NCBI RefSeq assembly: GCF_037392515.1
Contig: NC_090295.1
Location: 16,697,001-16,761,000, forward strand
Direction: 5' to 3'
DNA length: 64,000 nt
Origin: Haliotis asinina
Lineage: Eukaryota; Mollusca; Gastropoda; Lepetellida; Haliotidae
Under the pieces are notes generated by a model. That model was not told the DNA's origin and ran no database searches. It was given only the letters and a program-made list of their open reading frames with translations. The position numbers were made by a program, and so were the translations under genes. This document shows positions 1-9,473 of this stretch, in pieces (position 1 is the stretch's first letter; every line of letters begins with the position of its first letter).

Positions 1-1301
1 TGGTATGTCTATGAGGGGAGAGAAAAAAGGACGATCGAGTGTTGAACAATTCCGTTATTCAGCACATCGTCTCAAAATAGAGCACACCAATACAATGGGT
101 GACAGAGATAATGAAAACAAACAGTATATAAATTTGAACTCATTTCAATACTAGCACATTGAAATACAAAATATGTGTACCTCTTAAAATCCATAAACAC
201 AATCTATCTGCAGTCGACAACATTGTACCTGGCACTAATCTGCCTTTTGAACTCAGTGGTCACTGAGCCAGTCTGGTTTGTTAATTTGATCAGTTAGCTA
301 CACCAGTTAACTTCTCATTGACTGATTTTGGCTTATCATGCTTATGTATACAAGATTGTTGTTGTTTTAGTTTCATAGGACCAAATATCCTTCTCGAGTC
401 ATCATGTGTATTAATGAGACGAATTTGTGTAACTGAAAATCAAATGATGACATCTTTAAACAGGTTATGGTCAGGACCGACAGGTACTTCAAGTTATGCA
501 TAATATTCGAGATTGCAGCATTCAACTCATCATTGACAGTAATTATTTGTGACAATTTGTTAGTCATTGTAAACTTAACCTTTAGGTTGCAGATAACAAG
601 TGATAACATGAACAATGATGTAGTTATGTAAAGCTGTGTTTTATGTTATTGCATAACATTATGAACAAAATCAATTTTAAGAAAATCTTGAACGTATCTG
701 AGAAACGATTTAAGATAACAGTTTAGACAAAACTAGCAATTTGTATCCTGATTTGTCTGCTTAGGGCTCTCGGGTTACAGTCCAAGATAAATCCCTATTG
801 CACGTGTATGCCTAATGTTCATGTCAAGGACGTCCAGGTCTATTTTTAGTATGCTATCAATAGCAGAGCCTTCATCTCCTGGATTTTCCCAAAGGATCAT
901 GATATGCCTATTCAGCTAATGTCTCTTCATAATCTGTGAATAGAAATTTACATATGACATGAAATGATAATGTTGTCACCCAAAACACTTGATTGAAATG
1001 TAAACATCATTCTGAAAATTCAGTAGTAATGATTGAGCAAAAAAATTAAAAAGATTTAAAATAGGCCTGTTCATAAATTAGTATGGAGTTGTACTAAGTA
1101 GGGAAAAAAATATTTTGAACAGGAAGTTTTGGTTTATAATAACTCTTGTTTCAGTAGAAATGCATATTTACATACGGAAATGTTTTTGTTTTTGAAACAA
1201 AGTATTTATGGTTTTGTGATTTACTTTTCATCTGCAGTATAATCTCAGTAAGGTGAAAAAAACAAAACCTTAATTTGCAGAAAGCATGAATGAAGTTAAC
1301 C
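1..1301. other. Non-coding flank, nothing recognised
   Basis: AT-rich sequence with only short random open frames. I see no exon with splice signals, no RNA gene and no clear repeat. Confidence 0.6.
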
Positions 1302-1715
1302 CGTTCCAATAAGTCTCCACTATACCCTGGACGCATCTACGACTCAGCCCAATAAATTTATTACCTCCCTTGGTTGGCTTTTTATCCAATCAGGTGTCTA
1401 CGCTGGGAAGTTGAGCGAACCAATCACAACACACTTTCGCTTTTTAAATTATATAACCGATTAAACTTGACAACACAAACCATGCAGAGGTTCTCTGAAA
1501 GGTAGGAGGAGTTCTTGCAATGCTGTTTTAAAGTTTCGGACCTATCAATTTGTATGATTTCCCCCAAGTCTGAGTCACACTGCCAGCAAACCTTCGCAGT
1601 TGCAACCACTGCCATTGGAGACATTGGCAAGCTCAGTGAATGCGGAGGCAGGAAAGGGAGGTAATAAAATTATTTGGCCGACCCATAGATGCGTCTAGGG
1701 AGACTTATCGGAACG
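1302..1715. mobile_element. MITE-like element with ~65-bp inverted termini
   Basis: The left end (from 1302) and right end (to 1715) are imperfect inverted copies of each other over roughly 65 bp. They share CGTTCC at the tip, AAGTCTCC, GACGCATCTA and TTATTACCTCCC. The interior of about 280 bp has no transposase. It includes a CCAATC box near 1420 and a TATATAA stretch near 1450, upstream of a short ATG frame that meets a GTAGG donor-like site near 1501. The superfamily is not recognised. Confidence 0.7.
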
Positions 1716-2392
1716 TATATCCTGGAGGTATCGAGGATGTAAACCTATCTGATACTACATTTCATTATAGTTCCTGACATTAATGAAAAACCAACAACAA
1801 ATATTGTAAAATTTTAGCTTGTGCTATTATTCCATCCAAAAGAGTAGAGGATTTACAACAAATACAAGACTGATAAAATACATATGATGAAGACAAGGAG
1901 GAAACAGATGATGAAGAGAAACGAAGGGAAAATGTGTCAATTTATTCTATTCCTTTATAAATGTTTCATGTGTATGGATATATATTACTTTTTCTCCTAT
2001 GCTTTGGCATTGGCTAGTGGTATGCTCGCAAAATGGAATATCCCCTACTTTATTTTAATGATGTATTTTTCCAAGTGGAATATTGTGAATGCACAGCGCT
2101 ATGTTTTTATTATACGTATTTCAGTTATGTTATTGCTTGTAATGACTGCTATATGGTTTATTATCTGAACATCTGCCCAGAGAGAAGGTTTGGTATCCTG
2201 GTTGCATCATTCCAAAATACATCAGAGGATGGCAATTATGATTTGGAATTAATTGATAAAACAAGGACAGATTGGTTTGTCAAAATGATATCTAGATTTA
2301 CTGGTGGAACTGAGAGAGAGGTACACAATCAGCTTTGTTCTCCACCATGAATTCTTCAGAGAATTATCCTGGTTTTGAAACACATAGAAGTC
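1716..2392. other. Non-coding spacer
   Basis: AT-rich. The short open frames at 1884-2350 have no recognisable domain and no splice context, so I see no gene here. Confidence 0.5.
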
Positions 2393-2630
2393 CAACACAT
2401 AGCACATGGTATACACATAGCACATGGTATACACATAGCACATGGTATACACATGGTATACACATAGCACATGGTATACACATAGCACATGGTATACACA
2501 TAGCACATGGTATACACATGGTATACACATAGCACATGGTATACACATAGCACTTGGTATACACATAGCACATGGTATACACATGGTATACACATAGCAC
2601 ATGGTATACACATAGCACATGGTATACACT
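2393..2630. repeat. 18-bp minisatellite
   Basis: Tandem copies of CACATAGCACATGGTATA, some shortened to a 12-bp form lacking the ATAGCA part. The unit lengths are multiples of three, so all frames stay open on both strands and give spurious Cys/Tyr/His-rich frames. Confidence 0.95.
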
Positions 2631-3106
2631 GTTGGTTTCATGAGCATGCTAAAGGCAAGGAAAAACCTGCAGCGTGTGTTGTTGTTTATCAGCAAACAGA
2701 TTTGACACGCTGAAATTTTAAAGGAGATACTAGTATACCATTAACACAGTTACTTTGCTAAAGACAATTGGCATTTGGGCATTTTTTTTATTGATCAACA
2801 TTTGAGTGTATATTCCTCTATGTCATTAAGACATTTATAAATACTTTGTAACAGCATTTAGGAAAACAATCAGTCAGAATCAAAGTCATTTAATTTGGAT
2901 CAACAATAATACCCTCCTATCCAGCTAAAACATGTTTTAGACTTCTCCCGGTTAATAAGTTAAGAAGGATACATTGCACCCAAAATACACATCCCCTACT
3001 GGTCATAGTCTGCCTTTCAAGTTTAGAATTATGTCATAAATGAATTAAGGAGGAAGGTGAATAACACTTTATGCGGATGACAGCCATGATTCCTACACTC
3101 ACATGA
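2631..3106. other. Non-coding left flank of the Polinton
   Basis: No gene seen. It ends with CATGA at 3102-3106, directly against the element terminus. Confidence 0.6.
3102..3106 (+). repeat. Left target-site duplication (CATGA)
   Basis: CATGA sits directly before the left terminus and again directly after the right terminus at 17581. Polintons usually make 6-bp duplications. Here five bases match and the sixth, on either side, differs (ACATGA against CATGAT), so one base may have mutated. Confidence 0.65.
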
Positions 3107-3315
3107 AGTAGTATAGGGAATAGGGGTTCTGGACCACTTTCAAGAAATGTCTCTACAAAGCCTTATTTACTAAATAAGGCTTTGGTTGGGCCCTTAGCTC
3201 TTGCTACTATTACCCCTACTACAAAAAAGTTGGCGGTAATTACTATGCCTACTTTGTGTTGGTAGGAGGTAACACTGTGCCGTACGGTACGATCAATAAT
3301 TCTTCTCTTACAAAT
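3107..3315 (+). repeat. Outer tandem copy of the left Polinton TIR end
   Basis: A 209-bp direct duplicate of 3316-3524. I count three differences: the centre of the internal palindrome (TTAC versus TTAG) and two bases in GGGCCCTTAG versus GGGTCATTAG. It carries the terminal AGTAGTATAG and the last ~22 codons of integrase on the minus strand. Confidence 0.93.
3157..3183. repeat. 27-bp palindrome inside the outer TIR copy
   Basis: Perfect inverted repeat with 13-base arms (AAAGCCTTATTTA and its complement) around a central C. The inner copy at 3366-3392 has the central base as G. Confidence 0.9.
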
Positions 3316-3658
3316 AGTAGTATAGGGAATAGGGGTTCTGGACCACTTTCAAGAAATGTCTCTACAAAGCCTTATTTAGTAAATAAGGCTTTGGTTGGGT
3401 CATTAGCTCTTGCTACTATTACCCCTACTACAAAAAAGTTGGCGGTAATTACTATGCCTACTTTGTGTTGGTAGGAGGTAACACTGTGCCGTACGGTACG
3501 ATCAATAATTCTTCTCTTACAAATCCCCTACCCGGCCCATCCCTCAAGTAGTACAAGTTAGGTTCGTCGGCTTTTATATCCACTTTATCTATGTTGTAAG
3601 TTTTGACTGACCATATAGGATCGGTGGCTCGCTTACGGCTATCACCCTCGTGTTCCCC
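3316..3658 (+). repeat. Left Polinton terminal inverted repeat (inner, full length)
   Basis: A 343-bp sequence inverted at 17238-17580. By eye there are about two substitutions: one in the A-run after CCCCTACTAC and one in the integrase codon near 3643. The inner ~200 bp is coding sequence for the integrase C-terminus. It contains a 27-bp palindrome at 3366-3392. Confidence 0.93.
3366..3392. repeat. 27-bp palindrome inside the inner TIR copy
   Basis: Same 13-base arms as at 3157-3183 with a central G. The right-end copy is at 17504-17530. Confidence 0.9.
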
Positions 3659-4428
3659 CGGCTGGTATAGATATCTCACTAGGGCCCTATCTGGTATCTG
3701 TTTCTCCTTCCCACGCAATGGAGCGGCCGACTCTGCAACTATTGATTTTAGTTTGATAGCGTCTGCCGGTTTCTTACCGGTGAGACGGGTGACTTCATGG
3801 TTGATTGCCGACACCACCTTGGGTAACCTCGTGACCCATTCAGTCGATCGTTTTCCAGGGGTGGCCATCTCCCTAGCATACTGATGGCCGAACAAGCGCT
3901 CAGCCAAAGTCCTATTAAATCTCTCAACTATGGCTTGGCTGCGATGGGCTCCGGCCGTGCCACGCCTGACCTTTGTATCGTGTTTGGCTAGCAGTTGTGA
4001 CACGGCACCCATGAACTCCCGTCCGGGGTCAACTTGCAGCTCTGTTGGCCACGTCAGCGGGCTGCGTTTGTATATGCGTTCGAATCCTCTGGCTACCTGG
4101 GCCGAATCTTTCGTGGTCAAGGGTTCGGCTTCCTTGTAACGACTGGCTACGTCCACTACGGTTAAGGCATACTTGTACCTCTTGTCGTGGGGTAGGAACA
4201 GTAGGTCTGCCTGGTGAACGCTATTAGGTATGTTAATACCGAACCTCCTTCTAGGCACGTAGCGTGGTGCCGGCAAATAGATCTGCCAAATAGATCTTGT
4301 TTTTCAAGCCACGCTTTGGCTTCCTCCGGGGGTACTCGCGCTATTTTAGCTAGCTTATCTACTGCGCTAGCTCCTTTCCAGTACCCACGCGGGCTGTAGT
4401 AAATAGCCTCAAATTTTTTCATGTCCAT
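3458..4428 (-). pseudogene. INT: Polinton integrase (c-integrase, rve family), frameshifted
   Basis: Retrovirus-type integrase that would insert the element. The N-terminal part (from ATG 4428, MDMKKFEAIYYSP) is a short helical domain ending near 4295. The catalytic core and C-terminal domain are open from about 4276 to the TAG at 3458-3460. Core motifs visible: HQADLLFLPHD with the first Asp, LQVDPGREF with the second Asp, and IVERFNRTL with the Glu about 35 residues further, so the DDE triad is intact. A chromo-like tail contains ATDPIWSVKTYNI. The two parts are in different frames; the break is near 4288-4294, beside a repeated AGATCTATTTG. One missing base or two extra bases would explain it. 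The start codon overlaps the end of POLB by 20 bases. The last ~65 codons lie inside the left TIR. Confidence 0.92.
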
Positions 4429-7400
4429 ACGCGTATGTGTTTATCCCATCAATAGCTATCCAACGTTTCGTGTCCATAGGCGACAGGGACGTCTTGTTTA
4501 TAGTCAGTCCGTATATCTTATGTCCATCACTTCTAAGTGTGTTCATTTTATGCCTAAAGGTACGGGTCTTGAACAGGGCTTCCTTGAATCTGGCGTGTTT
4601 GATGTGTTGTTTCACCACATACTTCTTAACCCCCTTAGCCTTCCGGATCTCACTATTGTCGGCTTTCAGTATGGAGTACATCTTCGGTCTCAAACCTATG
4701 TACTCGGCTATGGGCGTGCCAGCACACTCGTCCTTCATCTTACCTAGGACCTTTTTATTTACAGTACTGTGTATGGCATGGGTCTTAGGGTAATCGCTGG
4801 TGTCGTATAAATCAAGGTGTTTTTTCATGTCCTCGTACACGTCCTCGGTTCGAATCTCCATCAGCAGGGAATCCGTGTCAGTGTACAGCACTTCACACCT
4901 GTCGCCGTACTGTTTCTTGAGCTCGTTGTAGTAAAAGTCGTACATCAGGTGTTTGGATAAATCGAGGATGCTCATCCCCACGTAAACAGGCCGGTTGAAT
5001 TTTATGTGACTTTTCTTCATGTGTAGGGCAACCAGGTTGTCTGTGAATATCTTACTACGGTTGAATGCCGGACTGGCTATCAATCTCCTGAGCTTGTCTT
5101 CCTCACTCGACCGAACCAGCTTCACGGTCACGCGTTTCCTCAGGTTCTCCATAGTCTTACCAAACACCGAGTTGTTCATGAGCTTGTAGAGATTTTTCTC
5201 AAAATCACTGGTGGCTTTTTTTCGTAGGTCTGTGTTCATTCTGATGTAGGGCTCCATCCATGGACTCTGGTCGAACATGAGCACCCTGTGTATTTTGGTC
5301 AGCCTCATACCCAACGACAGGTACAGCTGTAGGTTGCGATAGTGAACGATGTACTTGGTCTTATTCATTAAGTTAGGCACGAGTTTTTCAACGTCTGTCA
5401 CACGCCCACCTGACAAGTTATGTTGGTACTCAGACATCCAGTCTGGGTTAACCCTCATACGTTCGGGGGCCAGGGGGTAGCTGTTGTGCGATGTGTGTAA
5501 TTCCTTGGGATACTCTAAGTCAACCTCGAGGATATAACCTTTGTTCGAATCTGGTGCAACCCCCATAACATCAACGTGGGGTACCCATTCGAATCCCCCT
5601 GTAGGTAGATACTGACTCATGGCCCAGCCGTACAGGTTGTTTGCGTCGAGGTAGAGAATGTGATTGGTTGGTTTGTTAGGATCGTAACCTTTCACGTATT
5701 GATTATTTGCTTTCGCGTATCGTTTGGATGCCATGGAAATCCCACCTCGCAAACCTTTCTCAATGAATAGGTGCATGTCGTAATCTGTGAGCAATTCCAA
5801 ATTAACTCCGGTCTTTTTAAGCAAGGCGTCCCACGACAGACCTGGGCTGGTGTAATACCATGCGGGGTCGAGTTTATACTGCTTGAAACATGTCCGCCTA
5901 AACGTTTCAAACACGTCGGCTAACAGCAGTACATCTGTCCTCAAGTACAGGTCGTGATAATCACCCAGGTTCTTACAACCCAGTTTATTCCATACGTTAG
6001 TCGCGTGCGAGTAATCATCTCGTGAGACGGACGCCTCATTCAGCTTGCTATAAAAGCAGTCAATAGGGGGTAGTCTGGTCTCGGTGAACTTGGCCCAACT
6101 ATCCATGTACTCATAGGGGTACACACCCTTCCTCATAAGCAGGGGTCTAGTCTCGGCGTCTGTGTATCGATCGGTGATAGGGAAGGTATTGTTGGCCTCG
6201 ACCAGACTGTCGAGTGACGACAGGAGGAACTGAAACGAGTCAATGAACCTAAGTCCGTTTAAGCTGAAGGAGATGTATCTCTCCATGTTGTTGGGGATGC
6301 ACGTTATATTACCATCGATTTTCGCGATGGCCTGCATGATCAAGTGTGAGTCGTACCCTCTCAAGTTGTGAAAGACAACGGGGATGTTTATTGTCTTAGG
6401 GTTGATTTTAAGCTTGAGGTTGCACGCGTTGTGAGCGGCGCCTCTATACTTACCAGTTATGTGACAGTGATCTCTCACCGAATCACCGTTAAGTGGTGAT
6501 TCACACACGTGACAGTTAGTGCTACTAGCGTGGGCTAGCCTGTCGACTCGGGTCAGACGCATGGGAGCGATTTTATACAATGCATTCCTAATAATTTTTT
6601 CTTCCTCCTGCAAACACTTTAGAAACCTTTCAGCCGCGTCAGGCCCCCTATACACTACCGGAGCTTTCGTTTCCCCGTCACAACGGACGACAATGTATCC
6701 AAACGAACAGGCTTTATGCTCTTGTGTTTTGTGGGTGAAGCTACCACTGGGAGCCTCGCCGGCGGCAGCCACTAAGGCTTCGAAGTCGGCATATATAATA
6801 TAAGGCACAGACATTTGGTTCTTGTGGTTATTGAATTTTAGGATATTGTCACCTTCCTTAGGCATGTCGACTCGTATGGCCGTCTGCCCCACACCTTGAC
6901 AATCATCCCGGTGGGATTCTAATAAATCAGCTCGGGTGAAGCCATGTAGACATCGTTCACAGAAGTGGGTCTTTCCTTTGTATGCTGATTGGTCATACAA
7001 CAGCTTGCTAAAGTGTTTTATCCATGTGTAGTGATACTTGTCACCTCGCTGGATCATGAATATATTGATAACTTGGCGATCCTTCACCGGGCTGACCCTG
7101 TGTACTATTGTTGTGTTACCTTCGTGCCCAAAGACATTTATAGCCAGATTATTCTGTTTTTCTATTTTAGTGATCTGGGATATGGGGGTGGGTTCATCTA
7201 TACCATCCCAGTTGAGCCCATCGTCTTGGGGATAGCTAGAAAGCCTATCTGAATGAGTGCCAGCTGGAAATAAGGCTGACCTGATAGCTAACCTCAGGCA
7301 ATCGTTTCCTCTATTCTTAACGTTTACTATGGCATGTTTGTTTCTATAGTAGGGAGGCAAGGCTAGGTATGACCCGCCTCTGAATGGCACGTAGTTAGCT

Positions 7401-8122
7401 ATGTCTAGATAGACATTATCGATTTTATCTACAACCCACCCGGACCCCAAGTGTGTGTAGCGTTCTAGGTATTCTCGTATCTGCTGAAAACTGGTATTGA
7501 TTGATGTATCAATGGTCTCTGTATGTGTGGCGACCTCTTGTTGACCTCGGAAGTAAGGCTGAACATACTCAGTGGTACTCCCAACCTGCTTATCGAGTGA
7601 CATTTTCACTGTGATCTGAAACTTGATACTTCCTAGGTTATTTAGTTCCTGGTTGACCTTATCAGCTATCAGAGGCTTGATATCTGTAATGTCTATGTTT
7701 CTATCAACGTGCATGCGCCAACCTCTCAAATAGTTGCCTACAGCGCGCTCAGTGCGCACGAACTGTAGGTCAATAGCTCTATTCTGTCGTAATAATTCTA
7801 CAAGCTGTGGTTTTCTCATACGGGAATACCCGCCTAAACCCAAATCGTGTGCCTCGGCTTTCAGTTGTTTTACAGTGGGACGTGCTACGGGGGCATGTGA
7901 TAACAATGCTGTTAACCCGGCTCTCCCCAGGTTTGAATAACCCGTGTATCCAAGCTGTTTTGCTTGAGCTTTTAATTGTTTTACTGTAGGAGGGGCTTCT
8001 AAACCTAGTAATCTCAACAATGCTGACTTCCGCATTCGAGAATACCCGATCACACCTCTCTGTTTTGCGACCCTCTTCAGCTCGCGTACAGTAGACATAG
8101 AGTTTACACCTAAGAGAACCAA
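4409..8122 (-). CDS. POLB: Protein-primed DNA polymerase B with SAP-like repeats and Endo VII-like zinc site
   Basis: Replicates the element. It is an intact 1237-residue frame, a usual size for Polinton POLB. Three SAP/Rho-N-like repeats (TVRELKRVAKQRG..GYSRMRK type) lie at about 11-40, 46-75 and 83-112. A C2H2 finger is at ~388-408. The exonuclease has motif I YADFEAL at 444, motif II FHNLRGYDSHLIM at 584 and motif III YLRTDVLLLAD at 726. A CHVC..DHCH..HNACN site at ~537-567 resembles recombination endonuclease VII. The polymerase has motif A YLDANNLYGWAM at 824, motif B KLMNNSVFGKTMEN at 980 and motif C YTDTDSLL at 1080. All catalytic Asp residues are present. Met-9 (8098) is an equally good start because it directly precedes the first repeat. 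Unlike most of the other genes, no TATA-like element precedes it. Confidence 0.97.
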   Translation of the reverse strand: MVLLGVNSMSTVRELKRVAKQRGVIGYSRMRKSALLRLLGLEAPPTVKQLKAQAKQLGYTGYSNLGRAGLTALLSHAPVARPTVKQLKAEAHDLGLGGYSRMRKPQLVELLRQNRAIDLQFVRTERAVGNYLRGWRMHVDRNIDITDIKPLIADKVNQELNNLGSIKFQITVKMSLDKQVGSTTEYVQPYFRGQQEVATHTETIDTSINTSFQQIREYLERYTHLGSGWVVDKIDNVYLDIANYVPFRGGSYLALPPYYRNKHAIVNVKNRGNDCLRLAIRSALFPAGTHSDRLSSYPQDDGLNWDGIDEPTPISQITKIEKQNNLAINVFGHEGNTTIVHRVSPVKDRQVINIFMIQRGDKYHYTWIKHFSKLLYDQSAYKGKTHFCERCLHGFTRADLLESHRDDCQGVGQTAIRVDMPKEGDNILKFNNHKNQMSVPYIIYADFEALVAAAGEAPSGSFTHKTQEHKACSFGYIVVRCDGETKAPVVYRGPDAAERFLKCLQEEEKIIRNALYKIAPMRLTRVDRLAHASSTNCHVCESPLNGDSVRDHCHITGKYRGAAHNACNLKLKINPKTINIPVVFHNLRGYDSHLIMQAIAKIDGNITCIPNNMERYISFSLNGLRFIDSFQFLLSSLDSLVEANNTFPITDRYTDAETRPLLMRKGVYPYEYMDSWAKFTETRLPPIDCFYSKLNEASVSRDDYSHATNVWNKLGCKNLGDYHDLYLRTDVLLLADVFETFRRTCFKQYKLDPAWYYTSPGLSWDALLKKTGVNLELLTDYDMHLFIEKGLRGGISMASKRYAKANNQYVKGYDPNKPTNHILYLDANNLYGWAMSQYLPTGGFEWVPHVDVMGVAPDSNKGYILEVDLEYPKELHTSHNSYPLAPERMRVNPDWMSEYQHNLSGGRVTDVEKLVPNLMNKTKYIVHYRNLQLYLSLGMRLTKIHRVLMFDQSPWMEPYIRMNTDLRKKATSDFEKNLYKLMNNSVFGKTMENLRKRVTVKLVRSSEEDKLRRLIASPAFNRSKIFTDNLVALHMKKSHIKFNRPVYVGMSILDLSKHLMYDFYYNELKKQYGDRCEVLYTDTDSLLMEIRTEDVYEDMKKHLDLYDTSDYPKTHAIHSTVNKKVLGKMKDECAGTPIAEYIGLRPKMYSILKADNSEIRKAKGVKKYVVKQHIKHARFKEALFKTRTFRHKMNTLRSDGHKIYGLTINKTSLSPMDTKRWIAIDGINTYAYGHEKI

Positions 8123-8156
8123 TGTCTAATTGCTTCACAGTAAAGGGAGGTAACCC

Positions 8157-8417
8157 TTAAGTGGCTATCTTGAGCAGTCGCCTACGTTCTTTTATGTAGC
8201 CTTTTTTATTCTCGTAGATGAGTTGATGTCTGACTACGTTCGCTCCGTGAGCTTTACATAGACAGTAGTGCCCTTTAACCCCGATACCACACACAGAACA
8301 CGTGTAGTTAGGACTTCCCATATGGAAACAACAGAACCCCTGATTCCTGCATTTCCTACCACAAGCCTCGGTCTTCCCCATAAGTATGTATTCGCATCGG
8401 TATGGAGCGGGTCTCAT
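8157..8417 (-). CDS. Small cysteine-rich, probable zinc-binding protein
   Basis: 86 residues with nine Cys and four His. Clusters are CGRKC, GFCCFH, CSVC and CLCKAH, which suggests two zinc sites. The C-terminus is basic (KKGYIKERRRLLK). A TATATAA element lies 8-14 bases upstream of the ATG. The gene sits between POLB and the small membrane-protein genes. I do not recognise the family; nucleic-acid binding or a regulatory role is only a guess. Confidence 0.75.
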   Translation of the reverse strand: MRPAPYRCEYILMGKTEACGRKCRNQGFCCFHMGSPNYTCSVCGIGVKGHYCLCKAHGANVVRHQLIYENKKGYIKERRRLLKIAT

Positions 8418-8436
8418 GTTTACTTATATAGGTATT

Positions 8437-8862
8437 TTAATTTAATTGCTTCGCAACCAACGCAGTAGCTGCTATACCCAACACTATGAAGCCCAGTTCA
8501 CGATTCATTTGTCCCTTGGATGGTGTGTAGTACTGAGTGAGTGTGGGTTTATTGAGCGGTTCCAATTGTTTACCAGTTAGTAGGTAGTATTCTTTCATTG
8601 CTTCATCGACATCGTTGAATGTTTTAATGGCATGGTTTTCACGCTTGAGTTGTTCGTTAATAAAATCGATCCTCTGGAGGCGTTTTTTAACGTACTCGTC
8701 CTGTGCTCTTTGTAATTTCTCAGTAGCGAGATCGTGTCGCTTCCTTTCTTCCTGTATTTCAGCCGCGTGATCATCTCGTAGTTTCGAGAAGAGGAAATTA
8801 CTCCCGGAAAATGCCAGGGCATTCACTAACGCCCCACCGACCATCATAGCTATCGTGGCCAT
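8437..8862 (-). CDS. Coiled-coil protein with hydrophobic ends
   Basis: 141 residues. The N-terminal ~26 residues are hydrophobic (MATIAMMVGGALVNALAF). A charged helical stretch at ~28-85 (EIQEERKRHDLATEKLQRAQ) looks like a coiled coil. The C-terminal 20 residues (LGFIVLGIAATALVA) are membrane-like. A TATAAATAGGG element runs up to the ATG. Probably a membrane-associated virion component, inferred from position among structural genes; family not named. Confidence 0.75.
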   Translation of the reverse strand: MATIAMMVGGALVNALAFSGSNFLFSKLRDDHAAEIQEERKRHDLATEKLQRAQDEYVKKRLQRIDFINEQLKRENHAIKTFNDVDEAMKEYYLLTGKQLEPLNKPTLTQYYTPSKGQMNRELGFIVLGIAATALVAKQLN

Positions 8863-8870
8863 CCCTATAT

Positions 8871-9098
8871 TTATTTCATTATATTATCAGGTATTATTCC
8901 TTGTTTTACTAGGATGTCTTTTGTGGCCATCGCCATACCAAGGTTCATTATGAGCATACCCATATCCTGCAGGTTGAAATCTAGCTTGATAGTTGGTTGT
9001 TTAAGCACCATTTTAGTCAACCGAGCGTACCCTACGGCTAGACTGGCGACCACTGTGGCGTGGTATGCGTCGTTGACGAACGTTTTCCCCTCAGACAT
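8871..9098 (-). CDS. Small hydrophobic protein
   Basis: 75 residues (MSEGKTFVNDAYHATVV...). Two weakly hydrophobic stretches (VVASLAVGYARLTKMV and MGMLIMNLGMAMATKDILV) suggest a small membrane or capsid-cement protein. The sequence upstream of the ATG is almost pure A/T (TTTTATATCATATACATA). It lies 8 bases from the start of the next gene. Similar small proteins occur in invertebrate Polintons as I recall; function unknown. Confidence 0.7.
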   Translation of the reverse strand: MSEGKTFVNDAYHATVVASLAVGYARLTKMVLKQPTIKLDFNLQDMGMLIMNLGMAMATKDILVKQGIIPDNIMK

Positions 9099-9124
9099 TA
9101 TGTATATGATATAAAATATTAAAA

Positions 9125-9463
9125 TTATAACATGATATGCGGGTCAATAGTGGGGACACCCCCACTGTTGGGGGTTACCTCACTGTTGGGTGGTGGCTCA
9201 CTGTGGGAGGGTACCCCCACGTATAACCATGTTATAACCACGGCAGCAGTTACGCCTACAGCCAACAACAGTCGGGGGTTGGTCACTTTATGTTGGTTAC
9301 ACCACCGTTTTTTACCGGCAGCTACTCTCTTAGGATTCTTCTGTCTGGTTACTGTTGGGGGTACCCCCACTGGGGTCACTGGTTCCTGTGAAGGGGTCTC
9401 CACCGTCACCTCGGGAGGGGTTTCTCTCACTGTGGGGGGTATCACCTCGGGAGCAGCATCCAT
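9125..9463 (-). CDS. Pro-rich, basic, single-pass membrane protein
   Basis: 112 residues. Residues 1-40 are Pro/Thr/Val/Glu-rich. A basic block KNPKRVAAGKKRW at ~43-55 is followed by a transmembrane helix at ~66-86 and a Pro-rich tail. An AGTATAG element directly precedes the ATG. The nucleotide sequence is full of G-run/C-run palindromes related to GGGGGTACCCCC, which create the repeated GVP/GGVP residues. The basic block recalls core-type basic proteins in other Polintons, but the membrane helix argues for an envelope or internal-membrane role. Function unknown. Confidence 0.7.
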   Translation of the reverse strand: MDAAPEVIPPTVRETPPEVTVETPSQEPVTPVGVPPTVTRQKNPKRVAAGKKRWCNQHKVTNPRLLLAVGVTAAVVITWLYVGVPSHSEPPPNSEVTPNSGGVPTIDPHIML

Positions 9464-9473
9464 CTATACTATT

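Noticed and set aside
2393..2630. CRISPR-like array
   Set aside because: Units are contiguous 18-mers without unique spacers in an animal genome; it is a minisatellite.
2249..2695. Cys/Tyr-rich repetitive proteins on both strands
   Set aside because: Created by the minisatellite, whose unit length is a multiple of three.
3256..3474. Open frame of 72 codons spanning the duplicated TIR, also present at 17422-17640
   Set aside because: It reads through the terminal repeat and its palindrome and runs out into host flank at the right end. It has no domain and no start context and is a by-product of the TIR sequence.
4285..4300. Programmed -1 ribosomal frameshift in integrase
   Set aside because: The direction would be -1, but I see no canonical slippery heptamer in the correct phase, and integrase is a single frame in other Polintons as I know them. 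A mutation is simpler.
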